From Campylobacteraceae bacterium (GTDB lineage Bacteria > Campylobacterota > Campylobacteria > Campylobacterales > Sulfurovaceae), in NCBI GenBank assembly GCA_027056485.1, contig JALUKQ010000047.1, positions 1-35,816 of the forward strand: DNA of 35,816 bases, in the 5' to 3' direction. A program made the translations under genes and the position numbers. Below, piece after piece: positions 1 through 7,495 of this stretch (its first letter is position 1; each line of letters opens with the position of its first letter). A model generated the notes under the pieces. The model was not told the origin of the DNA, searched no databases, and was given only the letters and a program-made list of their open reading frames with translations.

Positions 1-17
1 CGAAAGAAAATAACATT

Positions 18-833
18 TTATTTTACCTTTTCTTTTAATATTTTATAGTTCTCTTTAAATACATCAGAATTATTATCTTTTATAAAAGGGAGTATTCTTT
101 TTTCATATATTTCTAAAGCTTTTTGAGAATTGTTATTATCTGCATATACCCATGCTAAAGTATCCAAATGATTTATATCTTTTACTTTTTTTTCAAACTT
201 TTTTAATAAAATCTTATAAAAATTCATATATTGTTTTTCTTTATGCATTTTCCATAAAGTTGAATTTATACTATTTAAAGTAAAAAAAGGATAAAAAACA
301 GAATTTTTATTTTTATCTTTTAATAAAATTACATAGAAAGAAGGTCGTTGCTTCAATTTTGTATCAATAGAATATGCAAATATATCATCTATATTATTTA
401 CAATCCTTTGAAACGATTGATTATCCCAAGATTGAAGACTTCTTGTATAAAAATACTTTTTCTTTTTATTAAAGAGTTCTTGATAACAAATATTTTTTGA
501 AGGAAATATAATTTTTTTATTAAAAAAATCATTAGCAGTCAAAATTGGTAAATATCCAAAAATATTTGTTGTATTATCCTCAGAAAAGAAATATAATTTT
601 TGACTACCATCTACTGCAGGAATAAGTGTTAACTTTTCTTGTGAAATATATCCAAATCTTTGAACTTTATCATTTATATTTTTTAATGAGTCACCAATGA
701 TAATATCACATGTTGATACTGTTATATTTGGTAAAATTATTTTTGTACTATTACTATCTACTTGAATATATACACTATTTGCATTTATCAAATTCATATT
801 GATAATAAATAAAATTACATATTTTTTTAACAT
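18..833 (-). CDS. exported protein of unknown function
   Basis: 271 residues, family not recognised. Residues 1-18 (MLKKYVILFIINMNLINA) look like a signal peptide, so the product is probably periplasmic or surface-attached. The middle is rich in Asn, Lys, Phe and Ile. Around residues 222-250 the segment with LDTLAWVYADNNNSQKALEIY resembles a single TPR-like helical hairpin. The start at 833 has AAAAAGG about 9 bases upstream. It begins only 23 bases after the stop of the CHAT gene and runs the same way, so the two could be co-transcribed. Its base use is visibly more A/T-rich than the CHAT gene, which suggests the two have different histories. The gene ends near the window edge with a clear TAA. 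No function is assigned. Confidence 0.7.
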   Translation of the reverse strand: MLKKYVILFIINMNLINANSVYIQVDSNSTKIILPNITVSTCDIIIGDSLKNINDKVQRFGYISQEKLTLIPAVDGSQKLYFFSEDNTTNIFGYLPILTANDFFNKKIIFPSKNICYQELFNKKKKYFYTRSLQSWDNQSFQRIVNNIDDIFAYSIDTKLKQRPSFYVILLKDKNKNSVFYPFFTLNSINSTLWKMHKEKQYMNFYKILLKKFEKKVKDINHLDTLAWVYADNNNSQKALEIYEKRILPFIKDNNSDVFKENYKILKEKVK

Positions 834-856
834 TTCATAACCTTTTTCAAAAAAAT

Positions 857-1609
857 TTAAACTGCTTCATCATAAATACTCTCACGCATACCAATAACAT
901 TTTTAATGCCAGAAAAAGCAAGAGTTCTAACCAATCCACTCTCTAGCGTTTTATCATCAGCCATAGCAGATTGACAAGAAGAGAGTACCACACACTCAAC
1001 AGTAGAGCCTACAAAAGTACTGTTTAGCTCATCTTCGTCAATGTGTTTTTTTAAACCTATTTTGTCTTCAAATAAAAAATAGCCTTTTCCATCGGCATAA
1101 GAGCTATGTCCACTCAAAAAGACCATATCAGGCTTTTCTTGTTCAATTAGTTTTTTAAGACTCTTAAAGCGTCCATCATTTGGAACAGTTATCTCTACCA
1201 ACCCATCTTGCCTAAAAGGTAGAAGTGTTTCAAGCACTACCTCTTGCTCTTTTTCTACAGAAAGCCGTGCCTCTTCACCAATATCATCAGGAAGCGTTGA
1301 GAAAAAGAGAACCCTTAAAGGTCGTTTCTCTAAAGGTGTCGAACTGTTAGGAAGATTTGGAATTTTGCGACTCAAAGTAAAGTTTGGATGTTGTGCCAAA
1401 AACCCATAAGTCGGATGGTAAAGCAGTTCCCAAGGAAGCTGTAGCGTTTGTGAGTTGTCACTTTCGATGATGATATTTAAAATCTCTCTTGTTGGCTTAA
1501 GAGAATCTATTTCTAAATTTAAACTCTGCCATAATGCTTGACCTATGGCTTGGGTTGATTGAGTTGTGTTTATGCTGATGTTGGTTGGTGGGGTTATGAT
1601 AAATGACAC
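857..1609 (-). CDS. CHAT-domain (caspase-like) protease fragment
   Basis: 250 residues. The fold is recognisable from the LPWELLYHP motif near residue 59, the His box FLSGHSSY (about 164-171) and the Cys box VVLSSCQSA (about 207-215). These give the His-Cys dyad of CHAT (caspase HetF-associated with TPRs) peptidases, usually cytoplasmic and often in signalling or immune proteins. The start is GTG at 1609, chosen because AGGGA lies 7 bases upstream and a -10 box lies further up. The protein stops right after IGMRESIYDEAV. In intact CHAT domains this D/A motif is followed by roughly 40-70 more residues (F..FY..L..G region), and usually by partner domains. Both catalytic motifs are present, but the C-terminal helices are missing. 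This is either a truncated remnant or a minimal variant; I favour truncation. Confidence 0.75.
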   Translation of the reverse strand: MSFIITPPTNISINTTQSTQAIGQALWQSLNLEIDSLKPTREILNIIIESDNSQTLQLPWELLYHPTYGFLAQHPNFTLSRKIPNLPNSSTPLEKRPLRVLFFSTLPDDIGEEARLSVEKEQEVVLETLLPFRQDGLVEITVPNDGRFKSLKKLIEQEKPDMVFLSGHSSYADGKGYFLFEDKIGLKKHIDEDELNSTFVGSTVECVVLSSCQSAMADDKTLESGLVRTLAFSGIKNVIGMRESIYDEAV

Positions 1610-1640
1610 TGAATTTCCCTTTTTCTGTGAAACTGGGGAT

Positions 1641-1646
1641 ATTATA
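1641..1646 (-). promoter_or_regulatory. -10 box of the CHAT gene
   Basis: Read on the minus strand this is TATAAT, 31 bases upstream of the GTG start at 1609, with AGGGA between them. No clear -35 is visible, which is usual for sigma-70 promoters in this phylum. Confidence 0.5.
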
Positions 1647-1859
1647 GCCTATAATCCAAACAAACTCAATCCCTCACACAAATAGCACGGTAAATCATGA
1701 TTAAAAGAGGGTTTTTGTATGATATTAAACTTGCTGAATTTAGAAAGCTTGGGATTTTGGATGAGGTTGGATTGGGTTAGAGGTTGATAGCTCCTATGGA
1801 CAAAACTTATTAGGACAATGTACTCTTCTTTAAGTAGAAAAAGATATACTTGAAATTAT

Positions 1860-1875
1860 CATACTTTGAAGTATG
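1860..1875. promoter_or_regulatory. inverted repeat before the DUF234 ATPase gene
   Basis: CATACTTTGAAGTATG: 7-base arms with a 2-base spacer, ending 18 bases before the preferred ATG at 1894. It could be an operator or a small RNA hairpin in the leader. The upstream in-frame ATG at 1873 lies inside it. Function inferred only from position. Confidence 0.3.
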
Positions 1876-1893
1876 TCTTTTAAAAGGACTCCT

Positions 1894-3237
1894 ATGTTTG
1901 TCAACAGAACAAATGAACTCAAAACTCTCAATAGTGAATTTGGTAGAAGTGGCTCATCTTTTACTGTGATTTATGGTAGAAGACGTGTAGGTAAGACGAC
2001 ACTAATAAAAGAGTATATCAAAGATAAAGAGATGATTTACTACTATGCTACAGAGATAAATCTCTCTATGCAACTCAAATCATTTACCAAAGATGTTTTA
2101 GAGGTTTTAGGCTTGGGTAATGTTCTCTTTGAAAGCTTTGAAGATGCTTTTATATTTTTAGCCAAGCAGATAGCAGAGAGAAAATTGGTGTTGGTTATAG
2201 ATGAGTATCAAAACTTGGTAAAAGTTGAAAAAAGCTTCTCTTCTATGTTACAAAAGGTTTGGGATATGCACTTAAAAGAGACACAGATACATCTGATACT
2301 TTGTGGCTCGACCATATCTATGATGCACTCTGAAATCTTGAACTACTCTGCTCCTCTTTATGGTAGGAGTACTAGTATTATTCAGTTAAAGCCTCTTTTG
2401 GCTCACTATATTCATGATTTTGTTCCAAATTTAAGTAGTGAAGAGTTTATGAATATTTATGCTTCATTTGGAACAATCCCTAAATATTTAGAGATGTATC
2501 AAAAGGATAAATCATTTAAAGAGAACATTTATGAAGTGTTGTTAGACAAAAACTCTTTTCTTTATAATGAGGGGTACTTTTTACTCAAACAAGAGATTAA
2601 TGATGTCTCGACCTATTTTTCCATACTTGAAGCCATTAGTAAAGGGGCTACTAAATTGGGAAATATCTCTAAAATGTTAGAGATGCAGAGTTCTCAACTA
2701 ACGCGATATATTGAAAAACTTATAGCCTTAGGTTTTGTAGACAAAGAGATACCTGTAACAGAAAAAAATCCACTTAAAAGTAAACTGGGTCGTTATAGAT
2801 TTAAAGACAACTTTTTAAAGTTTTGGTTCTTTTATGTCTATAAAAACTATCGTTACTTAGAGATAGATTTGCATGAGTATGTCTTAAAAGAGATAGAGAC
2901 AAATTTTAATGACCATTTTGTCTCATTTGCTTATGAAGATTTTGTACAAGAACAGATACTTCGTGACCCAATAAAGTATTTGGGTTTTGTTCCTCTGAAA
3001 ATTGGTCGTTGGTGGAACAACAAAGAGGAGATAGACTTGGTCGCTTTTGATGAAACAAATATGGCTTTTATAGAGTCTAAATGGAGAAACAAAAAGGTCA
3101 ACAAAAGTGTTTTTGAAGCGTTAAAAGTAAAGTCTGAACTTATAGATGTTTCATTAAAAAAGTCTTATGTTGTTTTTTCTAAAACAGGCTGTAGTGAAGC
3201 TTTGGAAAATGAAGGTATGAGTTGCTTTGTTTTATGA
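1894..3237 (+). CDS. ATPase with DUF234-type C-terminal domain
   Basis: 447 residues from the ATG at 1894, preferred over the in-frame ATG at 1873 because AAAAGGA sits 5 bases upstream and family members begin MFVNRxxEL. Walker A is GRRRVGKTT (28-36) and Walker B is VIDEYQN (101-107), giving an archaeal-type AAA/STAND P-loop ATPase. LCGST near 137-141 is a sensor-like strand. A winged-helix segment lies around 245-285 (ISKGATKLGNISKMLE). The C-terminal part has EID at 379-381 and ESK at 394-396, the E-x-D...E-x-K spacing of PD-(D/E)xK nuclease-like folds, as in DUF234. These ATPases are common and their role is poorly known; some lie in mobile or defence-rich regions. It stands alone here and follows accessory DNA. 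Confidence 0.85.
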   Translation: MFVNRTNELKTLNSEFGRSGSSFTVIYGRRRVGKTTLIKEYIKDKEMIYYYATEINLSMQLKSFTKDVLEVLGLGNVLFESFEDAFIFLAKQIAERKLVLVIDEYQNLVKVEKSFSSMLQKVWDMHLKETQIHLILCGSTISMMHSEILNYSAPLYGRSTSIIQLKPLLAHYIHDFVPNLSSEEFMNIYASFGTIPKYLEMYQKDKSFKENIYEVLLDKNSFLYNEGYFLLKQEINDVSTYFSILEAISKGATKLGNISKMLEMQSSQLTRYIEKLIALGFVDKEIPVTEKNPLKSKLGRYRFKDNFLKFWFFYVYKNYRYLEIDLHEYVLKEIETNFNDHFVSFAYEDFVQEQILRDPIKYLGFVPLKIGRWWNNKEEIDLVAFDETNMAFIESKWRNKKVNKSVFEALKVKSELIDVSLKKSYVVFSKTGCSEALENEGMSCFVL

Positions 3238-3446
3238 TACTCAACACAAAGAACAAATGTTACCTTGTGTTTAGGAATGCTTTTTAAGCTTTTCAATAAG
3301 TTTTAAACATTATTTTTTAAATTTTGGAAGCCCATGACGGATAATCTATTGTTTCTAGTTTAGGAGTAACTTCTACTAAAATTTATATAATAGAGGTGGA
3401 AGTTAACTGTTCAGAATGCACAAAGTTATAAAATATTCATTTATGT

Positions 3447-3452
3447 TATAAT
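3447..3452 (+). promoter_or_regulatory. -10 box of the PPC/DUF285 protein gene
   Basis: TATAAT, 28 bases upstream of the ATG at 3481; AAGG at 3471-3474 is the ribosome-binding site. The rest of the 3238-3480 gap shows only AT-rich sequence and a weak AACACAA/TTGTGTT inverted repeat (3243-3271). Confidence 0.55.
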
Positions 3453-3480
3453 ACGTTGTATTTTAACATAAAGGTAAGAG

Positions 3481-4632
3481 ATGAAAAAAGTTATTTTGAT
3501 TTTAGCAACAATGCAACTGCTATTTGCAAATATTTCATATGAAAAACTGGATTATTCTACGATGCAATTAGAAGAAAGAACTATTAACCAATATGAGAAA
3601 CAGTACTTTACAGTAGACGTACCGAATGGAGAAGAGTTAACTGTTAAGTTAATAGACCTCTCTGCAGATGTAGACTTATATGTTGCTCAAGGCTGGACTG
3701 AACCAACATTACGTTCAAGTGATTGTAAATCTACTAATGGTGGAAATAAAGAAGAAGAGTGTACTGTATCTGCACCAAATTATACACGCCATAATATAAT
3801 GGTTTATGGGTTTAGAGATGCAACTTATAAAATAGTACCTATTCGTAAAAAAGAGACTCTTCTTCCTTTTTTAGGTAAACAAGCTATTAAAAAACATGTT
3901 GGTATCAATCAACATCATCAGTATAGAATAAAATCTAAAGCTGGAGAGACTGTAACAGTACGATTATCTGAGCTTACAGGTGATGCTGACTTAAAGTTAA
4001 GTCTAGGACATAAAGTAAGAAAGAATTCATTTTCATGTAAGTCAACAAATGGTGGTACTACTACTATAGATGAGAATCCTTGTATATCTCTTAGTGATTT
4101 AAAAGAAAAAATAAGTAATGATGAATATATTGAAGATGTCAATACTTCTTGTATTACAGATATGAGTTACTTATTTTCAGGTAAATTAGATTTCAATCAA
4201 GATATTAGTAATTGGGATGTATCTAATGTTACCAATATGAAGTATATGTTTGCCACTGCTGTTAGTTTTAATCAACCTATAGGTAATTGGGATGTGTCTA
4301 ATGTTACAAATATGAATGGTATGTTTTGGTCTGCTTATCGTTTTAATCAACCTATAGGTAATTGGGATGTGTCTAGTGTTATAGATATGAATAGTATGTT
4401 CTACATGAAAGATGAGTTTTCAGATTTCAATCAAGATATTAGTGACTGGGATGTATCTAATGTTAGAGATATGAGAGGTATGTTTTATCAAGGTGATGCC
4501 TTTGGACCAGATGAACATTATAACTTTAAAAATCATGATTTAAGCAAGTGGAATGTAAAAAAAGTAATGAAACATGAAAAGTTCTTTAATAATTCTCACG
4601 TACATAATAATAAAGAACCAAAGTGGAATTAA
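3481..4632 (+). CDS. secreted PPC-domain / DUF285-repeat protein
   Basis: 383 residues. Signal peptide at 1-17. Residues about 31-118 form a bacterial pre-peptidase C-terminal (PPC) beta-sandwich: Y-x-F-T-V-x-V-P, then LSADVDLYV and a NIMVYGF-like strand. A second PPC copy begins near 130 (GETVTVRLSELTGDADLKL) but breaks off after CKSTNGG (186-192). From about 200 the protein switches to DUF285 (BspA-type) units of 25 residues with the core FNQ(D/P)I(S/G)NWDVSNVTNM..MF, four copies, the third with a 3-residue insertion. DUF285 repeats occur in surface and adhesion proteins, so a surface-binding role is inferred. The protein looks like a domain chimera. It has its own promoter, ribosome-binding site and terminator. 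Confidence 0.8.
   Translation: MKKVILILATMQLLFANISYEKLDYSTMQLEERTINQYEKQYFTVDVPNGEELTVKLIDLSADVDLYVAQGWTEPTLRSSDCKSTNGGNKEEECTVSAPNYTRHNIMVYGFRDATYKIVPIRKKETLLPFLGKQAIKKHVGINQHHQYRIKSKAGETVTVRLSELTGDADLKLSLGHKVRKNSFSCKSTNGGTTTIDENPCISLSDLKEKISNDEYIEDVNTSCITDMSYLFSGKLDFNQDISNWDVSNVTNMKYMFATAVSFNQPIGNWDVSNVTNMNGMFWSAYRFNQPIGNWDVSSVIDMNSMFYMKDEFSDFNQDISDWDVSNVRDMRGMFYQGDAFGPDEHYNFKNHDLSKWNVKKVMKHEKFFNNSHVHNNKEPKWN
4192..4500 (+). repeat. four tandem DUF285 coding repeats (75 bp)
   Basis: Units begin at 4192, 4267, 4342 and 4426. The first two are 75 bp and the third is 84 bp. Units 2 and 3 share long identical stretches (for example TTTTAATCAACCTATAGGTA), which suggests recent unit duplication. 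Confidence 0.8.
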
Positions 4633-4642
4633 GGTATTAATA

Positions 4643-4670
4643 AAAAAGAAGCATTTAATGCTTCTTTTTA
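4643..4670. terminator. bidirectional intrinsic terminator
   Basis: Perfect 10-bp stem AAAGAAGCAT / ATGCTTCTTT with a 3-base loop, T-rich on the right and A-rich on the left, so it works in both directions. It separates the convergent PPC/DUF285 and DHH genes. Confidence 0.85.
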
Positions 4671-4671
4671 T

Positions 4672-5724
4672 TTACGCTGTCTTCTCGTCAATATACCCTT
4701 GAACAAAAGCCTTAATATCATTATAGACAAAAGAGTCTCTGTACTCTTTGATTTTCCCTCCACTTGCGTTGGGGTGTCCTCCTCCGTTTCCTATCTCTTC
4801 TGCCATTTTAGAAACATCGAGTTTATCGTGACCTCTTAGTGAGAAGTTTCCTCTCCAGTTGATGTCCATGTAGAAGTCGTAGTCTGGATTTTCTAATAAG
4901 AAAGTATTTCCTAAAATAGACGTATTTCCTAAATTATAGCCTAGCAGACCTTTATGACCACGGTAATCAATGGTGAGTCGTTGTTTATCATCACTTAGGA
5001 GTTTTGTCATATAGATAGCAGCTAAGTTGTCTTTGGTGTTGTCTTCATTTTGTTTAAAGAATGTTTTCTTTATTTGGTGTAGGTCATCATCTAAAGCTAT
5101 GTGTGCATTTTCTTTTTCTACATAGTTTTTCATTGCTTCTATAAGTGAAAGTTTTAAAGCTCTGTCTTGGGCTGGAAAAAGGGTTCTGTTAATTTCTCTT
5201 GCACCAGAAATCATTCCTAAACCTACTTTTCCAAACTCAAAGAGATTATCATCTGAAACCCAAATGTCTATGGCATTGATGGCTTTTACTATTTGTGCAT
5301 AGTTGTTCTCTTTGTCAAAATTATGATGTTGTTGTAGCCACTCGTAGGTGATGAGTGTGGCACATTTTGTGGTGTCCAGTTTATACCAAGCGTATTGTTC
5401 GGCTGTCTTTTGACCTGAACCATGATGGTCAAGTAGTTGTATTTTGGCCCCAACCTCCATAGCTTCTGCTTCTAACCATTTTGCCTCTTTAGTAGTAAGG
5501 TTTAGGTCTGTTACCAAGATAATATGCTCTCTATCATCTTTTCCTATAAATTTTTCACGTTTTATAGCTGTGATTATCTCTTCTAGACGTGCCTTAACTT
5601 CTGGACCATAATTGGCGTTATAAGATTCTATTTTTGAGTTTTTAGTATTGGTAAAGCAGTTTTTGCTTAGGTATTGACAGCCGTAGCCGTCAAGATCAAT
5701 GTGAGAAAGATGGTAGATGTTCAT
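4672..5724 (-). CDS. DHH/DHHA1-family phosphoesterase
   Basis: 350 residues. DHH domain motifs in order: HIDLDGYG (8-15), the VTDLNL aspartate strand (about 91-96) and LLDHHGSG (about 117-124), which bind the metal pair. The DHHA1 substrate-binding domain ends with GNGGGHPNASGG near 315-326. The family cleaves phosphodiester or phosphoanhydride bonds in oligoribonucleotides, cyclic dinucleotides or pAp; the exact substrate cannot be read from sequence. The closest type is the NrnA/NrnB-like cytoplasmic oligoribonuclease. It starts inside the end of the Rrf2 gene (29-base overlap), with GAGGA at 5736-5740 as ribosome-binding site, so the two are translationally linked. Confidence 0.85.
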   Translation of the reverse strand: MNIYHLSHIDLDGYGCQYLSKNCFTNTKNSKIESYNANYGPEVKARLEEIITAIKREKFIGKDDREHIILVTDLNLTTKEAKWLEAEAMEVGAKIQLLDHHGSGQKTAEQYAWYKLDTTKCATLITYEWLQQHHNFDKENNYAQIVKAINAIDIWVSDDNLFEFGKVGLGMISGAREINRTLFPAQDRALKLSLIEAMKNYVEKENAHIALDDDLHQIKKTFFKQNEDNTKDNLAAIYMTKLLSDDKQRLTIDYRGHKGLLGYNLGNTSILGNTFLLENPDYDFYMDINWRGNFSLRGHDKLDVSKMAEEIGNGGGHPNASGGKIKEYRDSFVYNDIKAFVQGYIDEKTA

Positions 5725-6124
5725 TATTAAATATATCCTCTAAAGTAAGTTCTTGTAGGAATGTATCTATTTTATTTTGAAAGGTGGCTAAAAATGGAGA
5801 TATATTACATGAACCAATAGTACCATGAGGACATGAAGCAGTATATTGACTACAATCAAAAACAGCAGGGGTTTTTCCTTCTGCTGCTACGATGATTTCT
5901 GCTATGCTGATTTCATGGACTTTTTTAGCCATAATAAAACCACCATGGGCTCCTTTTTTTGACTCTAAAATATTTGATTTTGCTAAACCTTGCAAGATTT
6001 TAGCTAAAAAGCTTTTTGGTATAGATAGTTCACGTGCAAGTTGTTCTGCACCTTGAGGTTTTTCAGAGTTTCTTATAATATCTAATGATAGTAGGGCATA
6101 TTCACTGGCTCGGGTTAATAACAT
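5696..6124 (-). CDS. Rrf2-family regulator with three-Cys cluster motif
   Basis: 142 residues. The N-terminal winged helix (LTRASEYALLSLDIIRNS; then IPKSFLAKILQGL and KGAHGGF) is typical of the IscR/NsrR/RirA group. Cysteines at 91, 98 and 106 (spacing C-x6-C-x7-C) match the position of the Fe-S ligands, so a redox-, NO- or Fe-S-sensing repressor is likely; which signal cannot be told. Usual family length. AAAGGA lies about 12 bases upstream of the ATG at 6124. It overlaps the DHH gene, a probable co-regulated partner. A perfect 16-bp palindrome 57 bases upstream is a candidate autoregulatory site. Confidence 0.88.
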   Translation of the reverse strand: MLLTRASEYALLSLDIIRNSEKPQGAEQLARELSIPKSFLAKILQGLAKSNILESKKGAHGGFIMAKKVHEISIAEIIVAAEGKTPAVFDCSQYTASCPHGTIGSCNISPFLATFQNKIDTFLQELTLEDIFNNEHLPSFSH

Positions 6125-6180
6125 AGTATTATGATATCCTTTATATATTGTATTAAATTCTAATTGAGACTATTTTACTC

Positions 6181-6196
6181 TAATTAATATTAATTA
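6181..6196. promoter_or_regulatory. 16-bp perfect palindrome between Rrf2 gene and rpsO
   Basis: TAATTAATATTAATTA is perfectly self-complementary and lies between the divergent Rrf2 and rpsO genes. It could be the Rrf2 operator, but an all-A/T palindrome can arise by chance in such DNA. Confidence 0.3.
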
Positions 6197-6234
6197 TAGA
6201 TTTTAACTATATTTATCTTGATTTAAATAAATAG

Positions 6235-6243
6235 TGCTAGAAT
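6235..6243 (+). promoter_or_regulatory. extended -10 promoter of rpsO
   Basis: TGCTAGAAT is a TGn extended -10, 36 bases upstream of the rpsO ATG. AGGAGGT at 6270-6276 is a near-perfect Shine-Dalgarno sequence. Confidence 0.6.
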
Positions 6244-6279
6244 GTCACTTCAAAATAAAATACCAATCAGGAGGTCATT

Positions 6280-6549
6280 ATGGCTTTAGATACGGCGAAT
6301 AAGCAAGAAATTATTGCTAAATATTCAAGAGGTGAGAACGATACAGGTTCTACAGAAGTTCAAGTTGCATTAATTACAGCGAGAATTGTTTACTTAACAG
6401 AGCATCTTAAAACAAATAAGAAAGATCACTCTTCAAGACTAGGACTACTTAAGTTAGTTGGTCAAAGAAGAAGACTTATGAGATACTTGAAAAAAGTAGA
6501 TCTTAAAAGATGGGCTACAATTAAAGCCGATATGGGTATTAGAAACTAG
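6280..6549 (+). CDS. rpsO: 30S ribosomal protein S15
   Basis: 89 residues, the normal full length. It carries the S15 signature: [16 protein letters not shown] near 22-42, [22 protein letters not shown] (about 50-71) and a C-terminal KR. It binds 16S rRNA (helix 20-22 junction) early in small-subunit assembly. It is monocistronic here, with its own extended -10 promoter, a strong AGGAGGT ribosome-binding site and an intrinsic terminator right after the stop. The common rpsO-pnp pairing is absent. Confidence 0.98.
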   Translation: MALDTANKQEIIAKYSRGENDTGSTEVQVALITARIVYLTEHLKTNKKDHSSRLGLLKLVGQRRRLMRYLKKVDLKRWATIKADMGIRN

Positions 6550-6567
6550 ATTTCTTCCTTTCAACTG

Positions 6568-6598
6568 ACACAAGGTTCTCTCCTTGTGTTACTTTTTA
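6568..6598 (+). terminator. rpsO intrinsic terminator
   Basis: Perfect 8-bp stem ACACAAGG / CCTTGTGT with a 6-base loop, followed by TACTTTTTACTTT. It begins 19 bases after the rpsO stop. Confidence 0.85.
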
Positions 6599-6690
6599 CT
6601 TTAAAACTTTCCTTTTATTTTTCTCTTCATAATATTTTAAAATTATTCAATTATGGGTATCAGAACCTTCATTAGTATAGCTATATAATT

Positions 6691-6715
6691 AACTTTAGTC
6701 ATATAGGCTAAAGTT
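6691..6715. repeat. hairpin element upstream of grpE
   Basis: AACTTTAG / CTAAAGTT, 8-bp arms around a 9-base loop, followed by TTTAT. It shares ACTTTAGTC...GGCTAAAG with the hairpin in front of glnS (34841-34891), so both may come from one small palindromic repeat family. It could also end transcription from the left. The rest of the 6599-6742 stretch shows no gene. Confidence 0.4.
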
Positions 6716-6742
6716 TTATAAACTAAAAAACTAAGCTTAACC

Positions 6743-6771
6743 TTGACAAGATAGACTCAATGTTGTATAAT
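6743..6771 (+). promoter_or_regulatory. sigma-70 promoter of grpE
   Basis: TTGACA (6743-6748), exactly 17 bases, then TATAAT (6766-6771): both boxes match consensus. It is followed about 68 bases later by the grpE ATG with AGGAG upstream. The TTGA...TCAA pair around the -35 (6743-6760) loosely resembles a HAIR (HspR) half-site pair but has one base less spacing. No CIRCE element was seen. Confidence 0.75.
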
Positions 6772-6838
6772 TCTTGCAAATCTTCATATGTGTGTTATTT
6801 GGAGATTCTAAAATCTTAAATTAGGAGTAGTATCTATT

Positions 6839-7396
6839 ATGAGCAAAGAGAATGAAAATTCTACAGTAGAGACTGAACTAGAAGTAGAAACTCCAGAGAC
6901 TGAGGAAGTAACAGAAACTGAAGAAAACTCTACGGATGAACTTACACAGTTAAAGGAATTGGTAACTGAGTGGGAAGACAAATACTTAAGAACCCATGCC
7001 GACTTTGAGAACTCTAAACGACTTTTAGCTAAAGACAAAGCAGCAGCTGTATCATATGCTAATGAGAGCTTTGCAAATGATATGTTGTCAGTTGTTGATT
7101 CATTTGAAAGTGCTTTAGCAACTATTGAAGCTACAGAGAGTGATGAAAGTTCGGAAGTGTTAGATAAAATTAAAGAGGGTTTAGAGTTGACTTATGGTCA
7201 ATTGACTAAAGTTCTTGAAAAAAATGGAATTAAAGCTGTAGAGGTTGAAGGTGAATTTAACTCCGATGTTCATCAAGCCATTATGCAAGTAGATAGCGAA
7301 GATAAAGAATCTGGAGATATAGTACAAGTTTTACAAAAAGGTTATACTATTAAAGATAGACTTTTACGCCCAGCAATGGTTTCAACAGCAAAATAA
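6839..7396 (+). CDS. grpE: nucleotide exchange factor GrpE
   Basis: 185 residues. The first about 35 residues are very acidic and probably disordered. A long coiled coil (about 36-90, WEDKYLRTHADFENSKRLL) leads to the C-terminal beta domain ending GYTIKDRLLRPAMVSTAK, the GrpE signature. GrpE is the homodimeric partner that releases ADP from DnaK. It lies directly before dnaK, but a strong hairpin and a new -10 box separate them, so the two need not be transcribed equally. hrcA, often upstream of grpE in this phylum, is not present here. Confidence 0.97.
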   Translation: MSKENENSTVETELEVETPETEEVTETEENSTDELTQLKELVTEWEDKYLRTHADFENSKRLLAKDKAAAVSYANESFANDMLSVVDSFESALATIEATESDESSEVLDKIKEGLELTYGQLTKVLEKNGIKAVEVEGEFNSDVHQAIMQVDSEDKESGDIVQVLQKGYTIKDRLLRPAMVSTAK

Positions 7397-7407
7397 TTAA
7401 TGAAATT

Positions 7408-7445
7408 TTATAAATGCCACTTTAGGGGCATTTATAATTTTAAAA
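7408..7445 (+). terminator. terminator between grpE and dnaK
   Basis: 11-bp stem TTATAAATGCC / GGCATTTATAA with an 8-base loop, followed by a short T run. It lies 12 bases after the grpE stop and just before the dnaK -10 box. Confidence 0.75.
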
Positions 7446-7451
7446 AAAAAC

Positions 7452-7457
7452 TATAAT
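7452..7457 (+). promoter_or_regulatory. -10 box of dnaK
   Basis: TATAAT after an A tract, 39 bases before the dnaK ATG. AAGGA at 7484-7488 is the ribosome-binding site, 7 bases from the start. Confidence 0.6.
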
Positions 7458-7495
7458 AACATAAATATAAAAATAGAAAATAAAAGGAAGCAAAT

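Noticed and set aside
1697-1780. 27-codon frame (MIKRGFLYDIK...) between the CHAT and ATPase genes
   Set aside because: No Shine-Dalgarno sequence and no recognisable family; at most a gene remnant.
3317-3379. Minus-strand fragment ending DYPSWASKI before a stop
   Set aside because: Reads like a real protein tail but has no start or upstream frame; possibly the remnant of a deleted gene, too short to annotate.
6599-6838. CIRCE element before grpE
   Set aside because: No TTAGCACTC-n9-GAGTGCTAA or close variant is present.
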